Counted from the stretch's first letter, positions 1 through 7,910 are shown. The stretch is DNA of 11,124 nt from Paludibacteraceae bacterium (GCA_017646225.1 JAGCMZ010000048.1:1-11124), one strand, 5' to 3'. Notes: generated by a model not told the origin, from the sequence alone. Program-made: numbers and translations.

Positions 1-1167
1 CCTATTAAAGGCTTTGCTACCACACTTATTATTGATATTATCACCTCGTTCTTTACCGCTGTATTTGTAACCCGTTTAATCTACAGCAGTATGAGCGAAA
101 ATGGTAAACTTAACACATGGACCTTTACTACTAAGTTATCTAAAAACTTACTTACCAACGTAAGAGTTAATTGGTTAAAACTACGTAAAACCAGCTACAT
201 TGCTGCTGGCATTATGATTGTGGTAGCGATTGCTTCACTATGCACCATCGGTTTAAACCAAGGCATTGACTTTACTGGTGGTAGAAACTATGTAGTTCGT
301 TTCAACGAAAATGTAAATACAGAAGAAATTGAAAGCAAATTACAAGATGGTTTAAAAGATGCTTCTGTTTCTGTAATTACTATTGGTAGCGAAAACCAAG
401 TTCGTATTTCTACCAACTACAAAATTAACGATAACAGCGAAACCGTTGATGATGAAATTGAAAGCATCCTTTACACCGAATTGCAAGCATTGTTTGCAGA
501 CCAAGAAGTAAGCAAAGATATGTTTGTTAACGGTTATGTGCTAAACAACGGTAAAGCTAGTTTAGCCACAGACGATGCCACCGAAACCTACGGTATTCAA
601 AGTTCACAAAAGGTAAGTGCAGCTATTGCAGACGATATTAAATTGGATGCTAGTATTGCTATCTTACTATCAATCTTAGGCATCTGTTTGTACATTCTAG
701 CACGTTTCCGTAACATTTCTTACAGTACTGGCGCATTGTTTGCATTGGTACACGACGTTATCTTCATCATTGGAGCATACTCTTTGTTGTACAAGATTAT
801 GCCATTCTCTATGGAGATTGACCAATCGTTTATAGCGGCTATTCTTACCATAGTTGGTTACTCTATCAACGACAAGGTGGTTGTATTTGACCGTGTACGC
901 GAAATGGTTAACTTGTATCCCAAACGCGACCGTGGAGAAATCATTAACGAAGCTGTAAACGCTACCCTTATTCGTACATTAAGCACCTCGTTATCTACCG
1001 CATTGGTGTTAATTGTAATTCTACTTTTAGGTGGCGAAACCATTAGAGGCTTTGTATTTGCTATGCTAATTGGTGTAATAGTAGGTACCTATTCTACCAT
1101 CTTTGTAGCTGTTCCAGCTGCCTACGATTTCATAAAAAAAGGCGAAGCTAAACAGCTAAAAAAATAA
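1..1167 (+). CDS. secDF: Protein translocase subunit SecDF, fused form (3' part)
   Basis: This is the C-terminal part of the fused SecD-SecF inner-membrane component of the Sec translocon, which uses the proton motive force to help pull exported proteins across the membrane. The reading frame is open from base 1: the first 30 codons encode the last membrane segment of SecD, ending TAVFVTRLIY, and run without a stop into the SecF half. The ATG at 91 is therefore internal, not the start. The SecF half shows a first membrane helix, the GIDFTGG signature (visible residues 88-94), a periplasmic domain, and then the membrane block with FRNISYSTGALFALVHD and GYSINDKVVVFDRVRE. The lysine-rich tail is usual for SecF. 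The 5' end lies outside the window, so total length cannot be judged. The fused arrangement is typical of Bacteroidota. Identity is very secure. Confidence 0.97.
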   Translation, partial: PIKGFATTLIIDIITSFFTAVFVTRLIYSSMSENGKLNTWTFTTKLSKNLLTNVRVNWLKLRKTSYIAAGIMIVVAIASLCTIGLNQGIDFTGGRNYVVRFNENVNTEEIESKLQDGLKDASVSVITIGSENQVRISTNYKINDNSETVDDEIESILYTELQALFADQEVSKDMFVNGYVLNNGKASLATDDATETYGIQSSQKVSAAIADDIKLDASIAILLSILGICLYILARFRNISYSTGALFALVHDVIFIIGAYSLLYKIMPFSMEIDQSFIAAILTIVGYSINDKVVVFDRVREMVNLYPKRDRGEIINEAVNATLIRTLSTSLSTALVLIVILLLGGETIRGFVFAMLIGVIVGTYSTIFVAVPAAYDFIKKGEAKQLKK

Positions 1168-1186
1168 GTTCACAACCTATATCTTT

Positions 1187-1220
1187 AAGAGGAGTCTTTT
1201 GAAAGGCTCCTCTTTTTTTT
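1187..1220 (+). terminator. Intrinsic terminator after secDF
   Basis: An inverted repeat AAGAGGAG (1187-1194) pairs with CTCCTCTT (1207-1214), with further inner pairing across a T/A-rich loop, and runs into a tract of eight T from 1213 to 1220. It starts 20 bp after the secDF stop codon and is a standard Rho-independent terminator for the plus strand. Confidence 0.88.
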
Positions 1221-1294
1221 AACAGTTTTCGTAAGTTTCACTTGCTATGTGTTATTTTTTTTAGGTTGTTTTAATGCATATCAACTATTTTTTA

Positions 1295-1302
1295 TATCTT
1301 CG
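1295..1302 (+). promoter_or_regulatory. Weak candidate -7 element for the amylase operon
   Basis: TATCTTCG matches five of the six fixed positions of the Bacteroidota -7 consensus TAnnTTTG and lies 26 bp upstream of the ATG at 1329. The nearest TTG that could act as the -33 box (1266-1268) is 26 bp away from it, which is wider than usual. A promoter is expected here because a terminator closes the upstream gene, but this exact assignment is tentative. Confidence 0.4.
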
Positions 1303-1328
1303 TAAGTTAACATTTTTATCAAACACAT

Positions 1329-4163
1329 ATGAAAAAAGTTCTACTTCTTGGCATTGCACTGTGTTACGGCCTCTTGTCGTTAGCACAAGTGACATCTGAC
1401 CCACAATTTATCACAACGAATTACAGCAGTGATTTCGACATCATTTTTGATGCAACCCAAGGTGGTGGCGGCATGAAAGACGTAACCACTTGCTATGCAC
1501 ACACGGGTCTTATTACCTCTAAAAGTACCGGCAATTCCGACTGGAAAAACGGAACTGCATGGGGTGATAACGACGAAAAATACAAATTAACCAAAATCGA
1601 AGACAACAAATGGAAGTTAACCATTAAAGGTGGTATCACAGCTTTCTATGGTGCTCTTCAAGCAGGTGAAACCGCAAAAAAACTGTGTTTCGTATTCCGT
1701 TCACAAGGCAGTGACAAACAATCAGAAGACCTTTTCTACGAACTATACCCAGAAGGTGAAGTTATTGTAGATTTAAAAACTCCTACCAATGGTACAACTG
1801 CCGAAATTGGTGACAATCTATTAGTAGATGTAGTAACATCGGCAGTATTAGACAAAATTGAAGTTTATCTTAACGACAAAAAAATACTTGAAAACGCTGG
1901 CGAATCTAGCATAAAAGGTTCTTATCCACTTACCGAAGCAGGCGAATTTACAGTTAAAGTAATTGGTTACAAAGACGACAAAACTTTCGAAGATTCCGCT
2001 AAAATCCAAGTATTTACTCCTTCTACCGAGAAAGATGTTCCTGCTGGTTTAAAAGAAGGTATCAACTACACAGGCGGCAACAAAGTTGCGTTGGTTTTCC
2101 GCGCTCCTCTTAGCAAAAACATTTACGTACTTGGCGACTTCAACAATTGGGAAATTAACGAAGATTACCACATGTATCGCCAAAATATCTACAACGATAA
2201 GGACGAATTGGTAAACGCCCTTTTCTGGTTAGAGTTTGAAGTAGAAGATATCCACAAAAAATACGGATTCCAATACTATGTAGACGGGAAAGTACAAGTA
2301 AGCGATCCTTATTCTGAGGTAATTCTAGACCCATGGAACGACAGAGAATTGTCTCGCTATTTAGAGGGAGAAGGTTTACCTGCATATCCAGAAAAAGGCG
2401 ATGGTTTGGTATCCATCATACAAATAGAAGAAGAAAATCCCTACCAATGGGAAGTAACTGATTTTAAAGCTCCTAAAAAAGAAGACCTGAACATCTACGA
2501 ACTATGTGTTCGCGACTTTGTTACCAACAAACGTCTATCTACCATTCAAGAAGATTATTTAGATTATATTGAAAAATTAGGTATTAATGCCATTGAATTA
2601 ATGCCAGTATCCGAATTTGACGGCAACAATAGCTGGGGGTATGATCCTAACCACTATTTTGCATACGATAAAGCATACGGTAACAAAAACGAATACAAAG
2701 CTTTTATTGACGAATGCCACAAGCGCGGTATCGCCGTTATCATTGACATGGTATTTAACCATGGTACGGGTCAACAACCCTTTGCTAAATTGTACTGGGA
2801 AGGCAATGCAACTGCCGAAAACAACCCATGGTACAACCGTGTAGCACGCCACCCATTCAACGTATTCCACGACTTTAACCACGAATACGAAGGAACCCGC
2901 ATGTTCTTTAAACGCGTACTAAAATTCTGGTTAGAGGAATACAAGGTTGATGGTTTCCGCATGGACTTAACCAAAGGTCTTACCCAAACCAACTCTGGCG
3001 AGGATGCTGGCAAATGGGGCAAATACGATGCTAGCCGTATTGCCATTCTAAAAGACTACTATAGTGCCGTTAAAGAAACCAAAGAAGATGCCTACTTTAT
3101 TCTAGAACACTTATCAGAATACAAAGAAGAGCAAGAATTGGCCAACGCTGGCATGCTTCCATGGCGCAACATGAACAATAGCTATAACCAAGCTGCCAAA
3201 GGCACTCCTGGTTCTAGCCACTTTGTGGATAACAACAAAAAAGGTGGCATGTACACCAACCAATGGGTAGGTTATGCCGAAAGCCACGACGAAGAACGCA
3301 ACATGTTTATTGCCAAAGAATACGGCACTGGAAACATCAAAACAGACGAAGCCGTTCGTTTGGGTCGTGTTCCTGCGCTAATTGCTTTCTCGCAACTACT
3401 ACCTGGTCCTAAAATGATGTGGCAATTTGGCGAAATGGGTTACGACTACTCTATCAACTATTGTGGAGCAGGTAAACCCCTTGACGATGGTTGTAGAACC
3501 AGCCGCAAACCCATTCCATGGATTCTAAAATGGGATCAAAACGAGCTGCGTATGAATACCTACTACCAATCAGCCAAAGTAATCAACTTAAGAACCAAAC
3601 ATCCTGCCTTCTTCCGCGAAAACGCTGTTACAGCAACCAACTGTAACCAAGGAACCTTCTCGGTACCACGTCGTATAGATGTACACTATGTAAAACCCGC
3701 TAACGACCCAACAGCAGAAGAAAGCATTGATATCATTATCTTGGCCAACTTCCACGCTACCGAGAACGTGACCACCAGCGGTAACTTTGCACACACCGGC
3801 ATTTGGTACAATTACATGACTGGCGAACAAATTCAAGTAGGTCGCACCAACAAAACCCTTACCCTAAAACCAGGTGAATTGTTGATCTTAACCTCACGTC
3901 CTTTGGATAACACCGTATCAATTGACGAAGCTACTGCTAACGAAAACGGATGCTTGGTTTACCCAACCATCACCAACGATCTTGTTACCGTTATTGCTGC
4001 AGAAACTCCTGCTGCTATCCAAGTATTTAACTTAACTGGCAACATGGTAGCTAGCAACACCAACAGCGAAACCATCTCGTTGGCTGCATTGGTAAAAGGA
4101 ACTTACCTTGTACGCGTTCAAATTGGCAACCAAATTTCAACCCACAAAATCATTAAACAATAA
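1329..4163 (+). CDS. Secreted GH13 alpha-amylase-family enzyme with T9SS C-terminal sorting domain
   Basis: A 944-residue predicted glycoside hydrolase acting on alpha-glucans such as starch or glycogen. Domains in order: a Sec signal peptide (about 1-19, ending LLSLAQ); a beta-rich N-terminal module (about 20-140) that may bind starch; an Ig-like module (about 145-230); a CBM48-like E-set domain with GDFNNW (269-274); the GH13 barrel from about 388 to 765; a beta domain; and a T9SS type A sorting domain from about 875. GH13 conserved regions are visible: GYDP near 438, DMVFNH (D473-H478), GFRMD with nucleophile D546 and R544, acid/base E593 in ILEHL, and ESHDEER with H653 and D654. Region IV reads SHD where many family members have NHD. 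It is probably exported by Sec and then T9SS and released or anchored at the cell surface. It is followed 4 bp later by the SUMF1-like lipoprotein. The exact substrate and GH13 subfamily cannot be read from the sequence. Confidence 0.93.
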   Translation: MKKVLLLGIALCYGLLSLAQVTSDPQFITTNYSSDFDIIFDATQGGGGMKDVTTCYAHTGLITSKSTGNSDWKNGTAWGDNDEKYKLTKIEDNKWKLTIKGGITAFYGALQAGETAKKLCFVFRSQGSDKQSEDLFYELYPEGEVIVDLKTPTNGTTAEIGDNLLVDVVTSAVLDKIEVYLNDKKILENAGESSIKGSYPLTEAGEFTVKVIGYKDDKTFEDSAKIQVFTPSTEKDVPAGLKEGINYTGGNKVALVFRAPLSKNIYVLGDFNNWEINEDYHMYRQNIYNDKDELVNALFWLEFEVEDIHKKYGFQYYVDGKVQVSDPYSEVILDPWNDRELSRYLEGEGLPAYPEKGDGLVSIIQIEEENPYQWEVTDFKAPKKEDLNIYELCVRDFVTNKRLSTIQEDYLDYIEKLGINAIELMPVSEFDGNNSWGYDPNHYFAYDKAYGNKNEYKAFIDECHKRGIAVIIDMVFNHGTGQQPFAKLYWEGNATAENNPWYNRVARHPFNVFHDFNHEYEGTRMFFKRVLKFWLEEYKVDGFRMDLTKGLTQTNSGEDAGKWGKYDASRIAILKDYYSAVKETKEDAYFILEHLSEYKEEQELANAGMLPWRNMNNSYNQAAKGTPGSSHFVDNNKKGGMYTNQWVGYAESHDEERNMFIAKEYGTGNIKTDEAVRLGRVPALIAFSQLLPGPKMMWQFGEMGYDYSINYCGAGKPLDDGCRTSRKPIPWILKWDQNELRMNTYYQSAKVINLRTKHPAFFRENAVTATNCNQGTFSVPRRIDVHYVKPANDPTAEESIDIIILANFHATENVTTSGNFAHTGIWYNYMTGEQIQVGRTNKTLTLKPGELLILTSRPLDNTVSIDEATANENGCLVYPTITNDLVTVIAAETPAAIQVFNLTGNMVASNTNSETISLAALVKGTYLVRVQIGNQISTHKIIKQ

Positions 4164-4167
4164 TACC

Positions 4168-4983
4168 ATGAAACGTCATTTATTATATGCATCTATAGTT
4201 GCTTTTGCTACCCTATTGTGTAGCTGCAGCACCACAGGAGATCAACCTTCAACCCCACAAACACAAGATGAAATTGAGGCAGCATGGCCTAATTTGTACG
4301 ATGTTGCCGAAGTGGGCACCTTTGTAAAAGTTATGCGCGATACCACTGGTATGTTTATTATGGGCGATGACAACAGCATCAACGCCAACGAAGCTCCTGC
4401 TCACGTGGTAAAATTCAGCAAATCGTACTACATTGGCATGTACGAGGTAACCCAAGCACAATGGAAAGCCATTATGGAATCGAACCCTTCTAGCATCAAG
4501 GGCGACAATCTTCCTGTCAACAACGTTTCTTATAGCGACGTTACCAAATTCATTACCAAACTGAACGAAAAAACAGGACATGTATTCCGCTTGCCTACCG
4601 AAGCAGAATGGGAATATGCTGCCATGGGCGGCAAATTGAGCAACGGTTATACCTTTAGCGGCAGCAACGACGTAAATGCCGTAGCATGGTGTGCTGGCAA
4701 CTCGGGCGACGACCTACACCCTGTTGGTCAAAAACAACCCAACGAATTGGGCATCTACGACATGAGCGGTAACGTAGCAGAATGGTGCAAAGACCGTTGC
4801 ACTACTTATAAAAACGGCGAACAAATTGACCCAGAAGGAAAAACAGGCGGTTATTCTGTACGTGGTGGACGCTTTGACGACAACGAAGACTACCTTCGTT
4901 GCAAAGCTCGTCTAGGCATGGAAAAATCTAGCAAATTCTACAACCTAGGTTTCCGTCTTCTTTTAGAAGAACCTAAACAATAA
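4168..4983 (+). CDS. Lipoprotein with FGE-sulfatase (SUMF1) fold, probably non-catalytic
   Basis: A 271-residue protein of the formylglycine-generating enzyme-like fold. The start at 4168 is chosen because it gives a clean lipoprotein signal peptide (MKRHLLYASIVAFATLLCSC, lipid cysteine C20); an upstream in-frame start at 4108 would overlap the amylase gene and spoil the signal. Family motifs seen: GMFIMGDD (61-68), YYIGMYEVTQAQWKAIM (87-103), RLPTEAEWEYAAMGG (141-155), GIYDMSGNVAEWC (195-207), RGGRF (232-236) and LGFRLL (260-265). True aerobic FGE enzymes carry a catalytic cysteine pair after the RGGS motif; here that stretch reads DDNEDYL and only the later cysteine, C245 in RCKAR, remains, so oxidase activity is unlikely. 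The gene lies 4 bp after the amylase, indicating co-transcription. It may be a binding or structural partner at the envelope. T9SS proteins GldJ and GldK share this fold but are larger, so I do not assign it to them. Confidence 0.88.
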   Translation: MKRHLLYASIVAFATLLCSCSTTGDQPSTPQTQDEIEAAWPNLYDVAEVGTFVKVMRDTTGMFIMGDDNSINANEAPAHVVKFSKSYYIGMYEVTQAQWKAIMESNPSSIKGDNLPVNNVSYSDVTKFITKLNEKTGHVFRLPTEAEWEYAAMGGKLSNGYTFSGSNDVNAVAWCAGNSGDDLHPVGQKQPNELGIYDMSGNVAEWCKDRCTTYKNGEQIDPEGKTGGYSVRGGRFDDNEDYLRCKARLGMEKSSKFYNLGFRLLLEEPKQ

Positions 4984-4997
4984 GAACAATATACACC

Positions 4998-5039
4998 AAC
5001 AAAAAAGAGGGTATCCCATGGATTACCCTCTTTTTTGTT
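4998..5039. terminator. Bidirectional terminator between the SUMF1-like and radical SAM genes
   Basis: A perfect 16-bp inverted repeat (4998-5013 with 5024-5039) has a GAGGGTA/TACCCTC core flanked by A6 on the left and T6 on the right, with a 10-base loop holding CCATGG. The symmetrical A and T tracts make it usable from both strands, and it sits between two convergent genes, 14 bp after the plus-strand stop and 34 bp past the minus-strand stop. Confidence 0.9.
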
Positions 5040-5073
5040 ATCTATCGATAGTTGACTAAGGAAACCGATACTA

Positions 5074-6027
5074 TTATTCTGTACAATTGGTACACATTGA
5101 AATGACAGCTCTATTTTTCCTAATTTGTTCCCTAAATTTTGCTGCTTTATCGCCATTCCAAATGGAATAAAAGGATTGGTTTAGCATATTTCCGTACGCA
5201 TGAGCCGCATGTTTATCGTAACAACAAGGCAACACCCTGCCATACACATCTACAATAACAGACGACCACATCCTAAAGCACCTGTTTTTCCATTTTCGTT
5301 TGGTGCGCAACGAACCATCTGACATCTGCACGTACCGACGGTTTTTATCTTCTTTTGGTAATAAATAATTGTCGTAAAACTGGGCCTTCTTAAAGTAGAA
5401 CTTCTTTACACCCAACGATTTAACCAAGCGAATAATTTCTTGCTTCTCGTTTTCGGTCGATTGCAATAGCAAACATTGCACCTCTACAGGCAACCCCACC
5501 TCTACACAACGTTTTATACCTTCCGTAACCTTGGTAAAATCTCCTCCCACCCTGTATTTCTCGTACGATTGTTGATTGGCACCATCCAAACAAATAATCA
5601 AACGCTTTAACCCCGACTGCTTTAAGGCTTCAATAACATCGAGCGTTAAAAAGTGACCATTGGTCGATACACAGGTATAGATTTTTTTTCGATTGGCGTA
5701 TTGTATCATTTTAGGCAAATCCTTATTGAGAAAAGATTCGCCTTGAAAATACAAATTGAGGTACATCAAATAAGGCGATAAGGCATCCACTACGTACGAG
5801 AAATCTTGATACGATAAATTTTGCGCTTTTTTATCAATTTGATGCCTGCCCGTAGGGCATTGAGGGCACGATAAGTTGCAATAATTAGCCGGTTCGATAG
5901 ATGCCGCATACGGATACCCTTTGATAGCATTCCTACGCAACAATACCGACCCCATATACGACGTTCCTAATTTTGCTAGATTACAAACTCGTTTTGCTGA
6001 TAACCAAGACAATGGATAACAAATCAT
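5074..6027 (-). CDS. Radical SAM protein with SPASM-like C-terminal domain
   Basis: A 317-residue protein predicted to cleave S-adenosylmethionine with a [4Fe-4S] cluster and start radical chemistry on an unknown substrate. The cluster motif CNLSCPQC gives C50, C54 and C57. It is followed by the GE motif in YFQGESFLNKD, the strand VSTNGHFL and LIICLDGANQQSYEKYR, all typical of the radical SAM barrel. The C-terminus carries further cysteines, C250, the pair C268-C269 after a conserved glycine (YGRVLPCC), and C312/C315 in CTNC, which look like ligands of one auxiliary Fe-S cluster as in SPASM or twitch domains. Relatives modify peptides, mature enzymes or act on carbohydrates and lipids. No small precursor peptide or obvious partner lies next to it, so function stays open. 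Start is the farthest ATG (6027); M25 is an alternative. It is divergent from the next lipoprotein gene and ends at a shared bidirectional terminator. Confidence 0.9.
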   Translation of the reverse strand: MICYPLSWLSAKRVCNLAKLGTSYMGSVLLRRNAIKGYPYAASIEPANYCNLSCPQCPTGRHQIDKKAQNLSYQDFSYVVDALSPYLMYLNLYFQGESFLNKDLPKMIQYANRKKIYTCVSTNGHFLTLDVIEALKQSGLKRLIICLDGANQQSYEKYRVGGDFTKVTEGIKRCVEVGLPVEVQCLLLQSTENEKQEIIRLVKSLGVKKFYFKKAQFYDNYLLPKEDKNRRYVQMSDGSLRTKRKWKNRCFRMWSSVIVDVYGRVLPCCYDKHAAHAYGNMLNQSFYSIWNGDKAAKFREQIRKNRAVISMCTNCTE

Positions 6028-6136
6028 ACCGCAAAGTTCACGATTTCGTCATCTTAAAAGGAAAAAAATATGTTAATTTTTACAAATATTGCGCACATAC
6101 CTCCTTACTTTCATTAAAAAAGAGCCTATCAACTAA

Positions 6137-6164
6137 TTGAATTATTGTTTTTTTTCTATCTTTG
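6137..6164 (+). promoter_or_regulatory. Promoter of the OmpA/TPR-like lipoprotein gene
   Basis: TATCTTTG (6157-6164) matches the Bacteroidota -7 consensus TAnnTTTG exactly. A TTG at 6137-6139 lies 17 bp upstream, close to the usual -33 spacing, and the region between is T-rich. Transcription would begin about 5-8 bp downstream, giving a leader of roughly 45 bases before the ATG at 6218. The promoter position excludes the in-frame TTG at 6137 as the translation start. Confidence 0.75.
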
Positions 6165-6217
6165 TACCGATATACTGTTTTTTGATTAAGACAATTATTT
6201 ACTTTAATTACAATAGA

Positions 6218-7894
6218 ATGAAAAAGAGTTTATTACGCTTAGGAATTTGCTTGGCAGCGATGGCTGCTTTGGCATCGTGTCAAGATTTGGGCGAATTAAA
6301 ACCCGAATACTTTACCGTAAACCCAAACACACTTGAAGTTAAAGGTGGCAAAGTAGAAGGTACTATTACCGCTACATTCCCTGAAAAGTACTTTGCTGAA
6401 AAAGGCGTAGTGGAAGTTATCCCCGTATTGGTATACGAAGGTGGCGAAGCTACTTCTGAATCGGCTACTTACCAAGGTGCTAAAGTAGAAGGCAACAACG
6501 AAACCATCCAATACAAAGCTGGTGGTACCGTTTCTCAAAACTTCTCGTTCGACTATGTACCTGCAATGAAACAATCGAACTTGATTTTGCGCTTCAAAGC
6601 TACTTTGAAAGACAAAGAAGTTCAAATCCCAGAAATTCAAATTGCTGTAGGTTGTATCGCTACTGCTACTTTGGCTGATGCTACCGATATCAACCCTGCC
6701 GTTGCTCCTGCAGAATTTATGCGCGACACAGCAGAAGTAACCAAAGCTGACATCATGTTCCAAATTCAACAATCTAACGTTAAAAACAACAAAGACGTTA
6801 AAGCGTTGAATGCTGCTGCAGCTGCTACTGCTAAAGATTCTCTTCGCACTGTAAAAGGTATCGAAGTAATCTCTGCTGCTTCTCCTGATGGTGGTGTTGA
6901 ATTGAACGAAAAATTGGCTAACGCTCGTCAAGAAAACACTGTTAAATTCTTGAAAAGACAAAAAAACAACCAAGCCGCTATCGATGCTAAATACATCGCT
7001 CAAGATTGGGAAGGTTTCCAACAATTGGTTAACGAATCTAGCATTCAAGACAAAGAATTGATCTTGAACGTATTGAGCCAATACCAAGATCCTGCTGAAC
7101 GTGAAGCACAAATTAAAAACCTTTCTGCTGCTTACACCGAACTAGCAAAAGACATTCTTCCTAAATTGCGTCGTTCTCAATTGGCTCTTACCGTTATCAA
7201 AGCTGGTAAAACCGACGCACAAATCCTTGACTTGGCTAAAAACAACCCAAGCGAATTGAACATCGAAGAATTGATGTACGCTGCTACCATCGCTGCTACT
7301 GCAGAAGATGCTGCAAGCTTCACCGAAACCAACGCTAGCCAAAACCCAGAAAACTGGAGAGCTAACAACAACTTGGCTGCTCTTCAATTTACCAAAGGTG
7401 AATTTGACAACACCAAAGCATCGCTAGACAACGCTAGCAACAACGGTGGTGCTGAAGCAAGCGAAACCAACTTCAACTATGCATTGCTTGCTATGTTGAA
7501 CAACAACACCGAAGATGCTGCCGCATACCTAGGCAAAGCTTCTAACATCGAACAACTTAACGAGGCTCAAGGTTTGCTTTGCATCCAAAAAGGCGAATAT
7601 GCAAAAGCTGTTGACGCATTCGGCAATACCGTATCTAACAATGCTGCTTTGGCACAATTGTTGAGCGGCAACACCGACAGAGCTGCTGCTATCTTGGAAA
7701 GCATCAACGAAAAAGACGCTAACACTTATTACTTGATGGCTATCTGCGCTGCTCGCGACAACAACCTAGAAAAAACTTGCTCTTCGTTGAAATCAGTTGC
7801 TGGTATCTGCAAGAAAAAAGCTGCTGACGCTGCTACCGACCTTGAATTTGCTAAATTCTGGTTGCTAGACGAATTCAAAGCTGCTATTCAATAA
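6218..7894 (+). CDS. Conserved Bacteroidales-type lipoprotein with OmpA-like segment and TPR-like C-terminus
   Basis: A 558-residue envelope lipoprotein of unknown function. The start at 6218 gives a good lipoprotein signal peptide ending LASC, lipid cysteine C21, and lies downstream of the promoter; the open frame extends further upstream but without a plausible signal. Residues about 25-150 are rich in beta strands (EVKGGKVEGTITATFPEKYF, then VIPVLVYEGGEAT). A central segment, ASPDGG (about 221-226) with N230 and the NAR run ending at R237, followed by QENTVKFLK, resembles the glycan-contacting helix of OmpA-like domains in a degenerate form. From about 350 onward short helical repeats such as NNLAALQFTKGEFDNTKASL resemble tetratricopeptide repeats. 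I recall similar lipoproteins in other Bacteroidales, named only as TPR proteins. Codon use is strongly biased: no TTA, CTA or TCA codon occurs between 6299 and 7141, Ala is mostly GCT and Asn AAC, which suggests high expression. It has its own promoter and terminator, so it is monocistronic. Confidence 0.82.
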   Translation: MKKSLLRLGICLAAMAALASCQDLGELKPEYFTVNPNTLEVKGGKVEGTITATFPEKYFAEKGVVEVIPVLVYEGGEATSESATYQGAKVEGNNETIQYKAGGTVSQNFSFDYVPAMKQSNLILRFKATLKDKEVQIPEIQIAVGCIATATLADATDINPAVAPAEFMRDTAEVTKADIMFQIQQSNVKNNKDVKALNAAAAATAKDSLRTVKGIEVISAASPDGGVELNEKLANARQENTVKFLKRQKNNQAAIDAKYIAQDWEGFQQLVNESSIQDKELILNVLSQYQDPAEREAQIKNLSAAYTELAKDILPKLRRSQLALTVIKAGKTDAQILDLAKNNPSELNIEELMYAATIAATAEDAASFTETNASQNPENWRANNNLAALQFTKGEFDNTKASLDNASNNGGAEASETNFNYALLAMLNNNTEDAAAYLGKASNIEQLNEAQGLLCIQKGEYAKAVDAFGNTVSNNAALAQLLSGNTDRAAAILESINEKDANTYYLMAICAARDNNLEKTCSSLKSVAGICKKKAADAATDLEFAKFWLLDEFKAAIQ

Positions 7895-7910
7895 GCATAT
7901 TTTTAACTAA

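Noticed and set aside
1228-1308. Direct repeat TTCGTAAGTT at 1228-1237 and 1299-1308 in the leader region of the amylase
   Set aside because: Two copies of 10 bp in AT-rich DNA, 71 bp apart, are not enough to call an operator; one copy overlaps the candidate -7 element.
4108-4167. In-frame upstream start for the SUMF1-like lipoprotein inside the amylase gene
   Set aside because: It would add 20 residues ahead of a complete lipoprotein signal peptide and overlap the T9SS tail.
4168-4983. Assignment as the T9SS component GldK or GldJ
   Set aside because: The protein is shorter than those families and lies alone with the amylase, not in a gldKLMN cluster.
6083-6090. Possible minus-strand -7 element (AATATTTG) for the radical SAM gene
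   Set aside because: One fixed position mismatches and no TTG box lies at suitable spacing; too weak to annotate.
6137-6217. In-frame N-terminal extension of the OmpA/TPR-like lipoprotein from a TTG
   Set aside because: It contains the promoter, would bury the lipoprotein signal peptide, and its residues look like translated AT-rich leader.
6296-7111. A 271-codon open frame antisense to the OmpA/TPR-like lipoprotein gene
   Set aside because: It lies codon-for-codon opposite the real gene and stays open only because that gene avoids TTA, CTA and TCA. The translation is rich in Phe and Ser with no recognisable domain.
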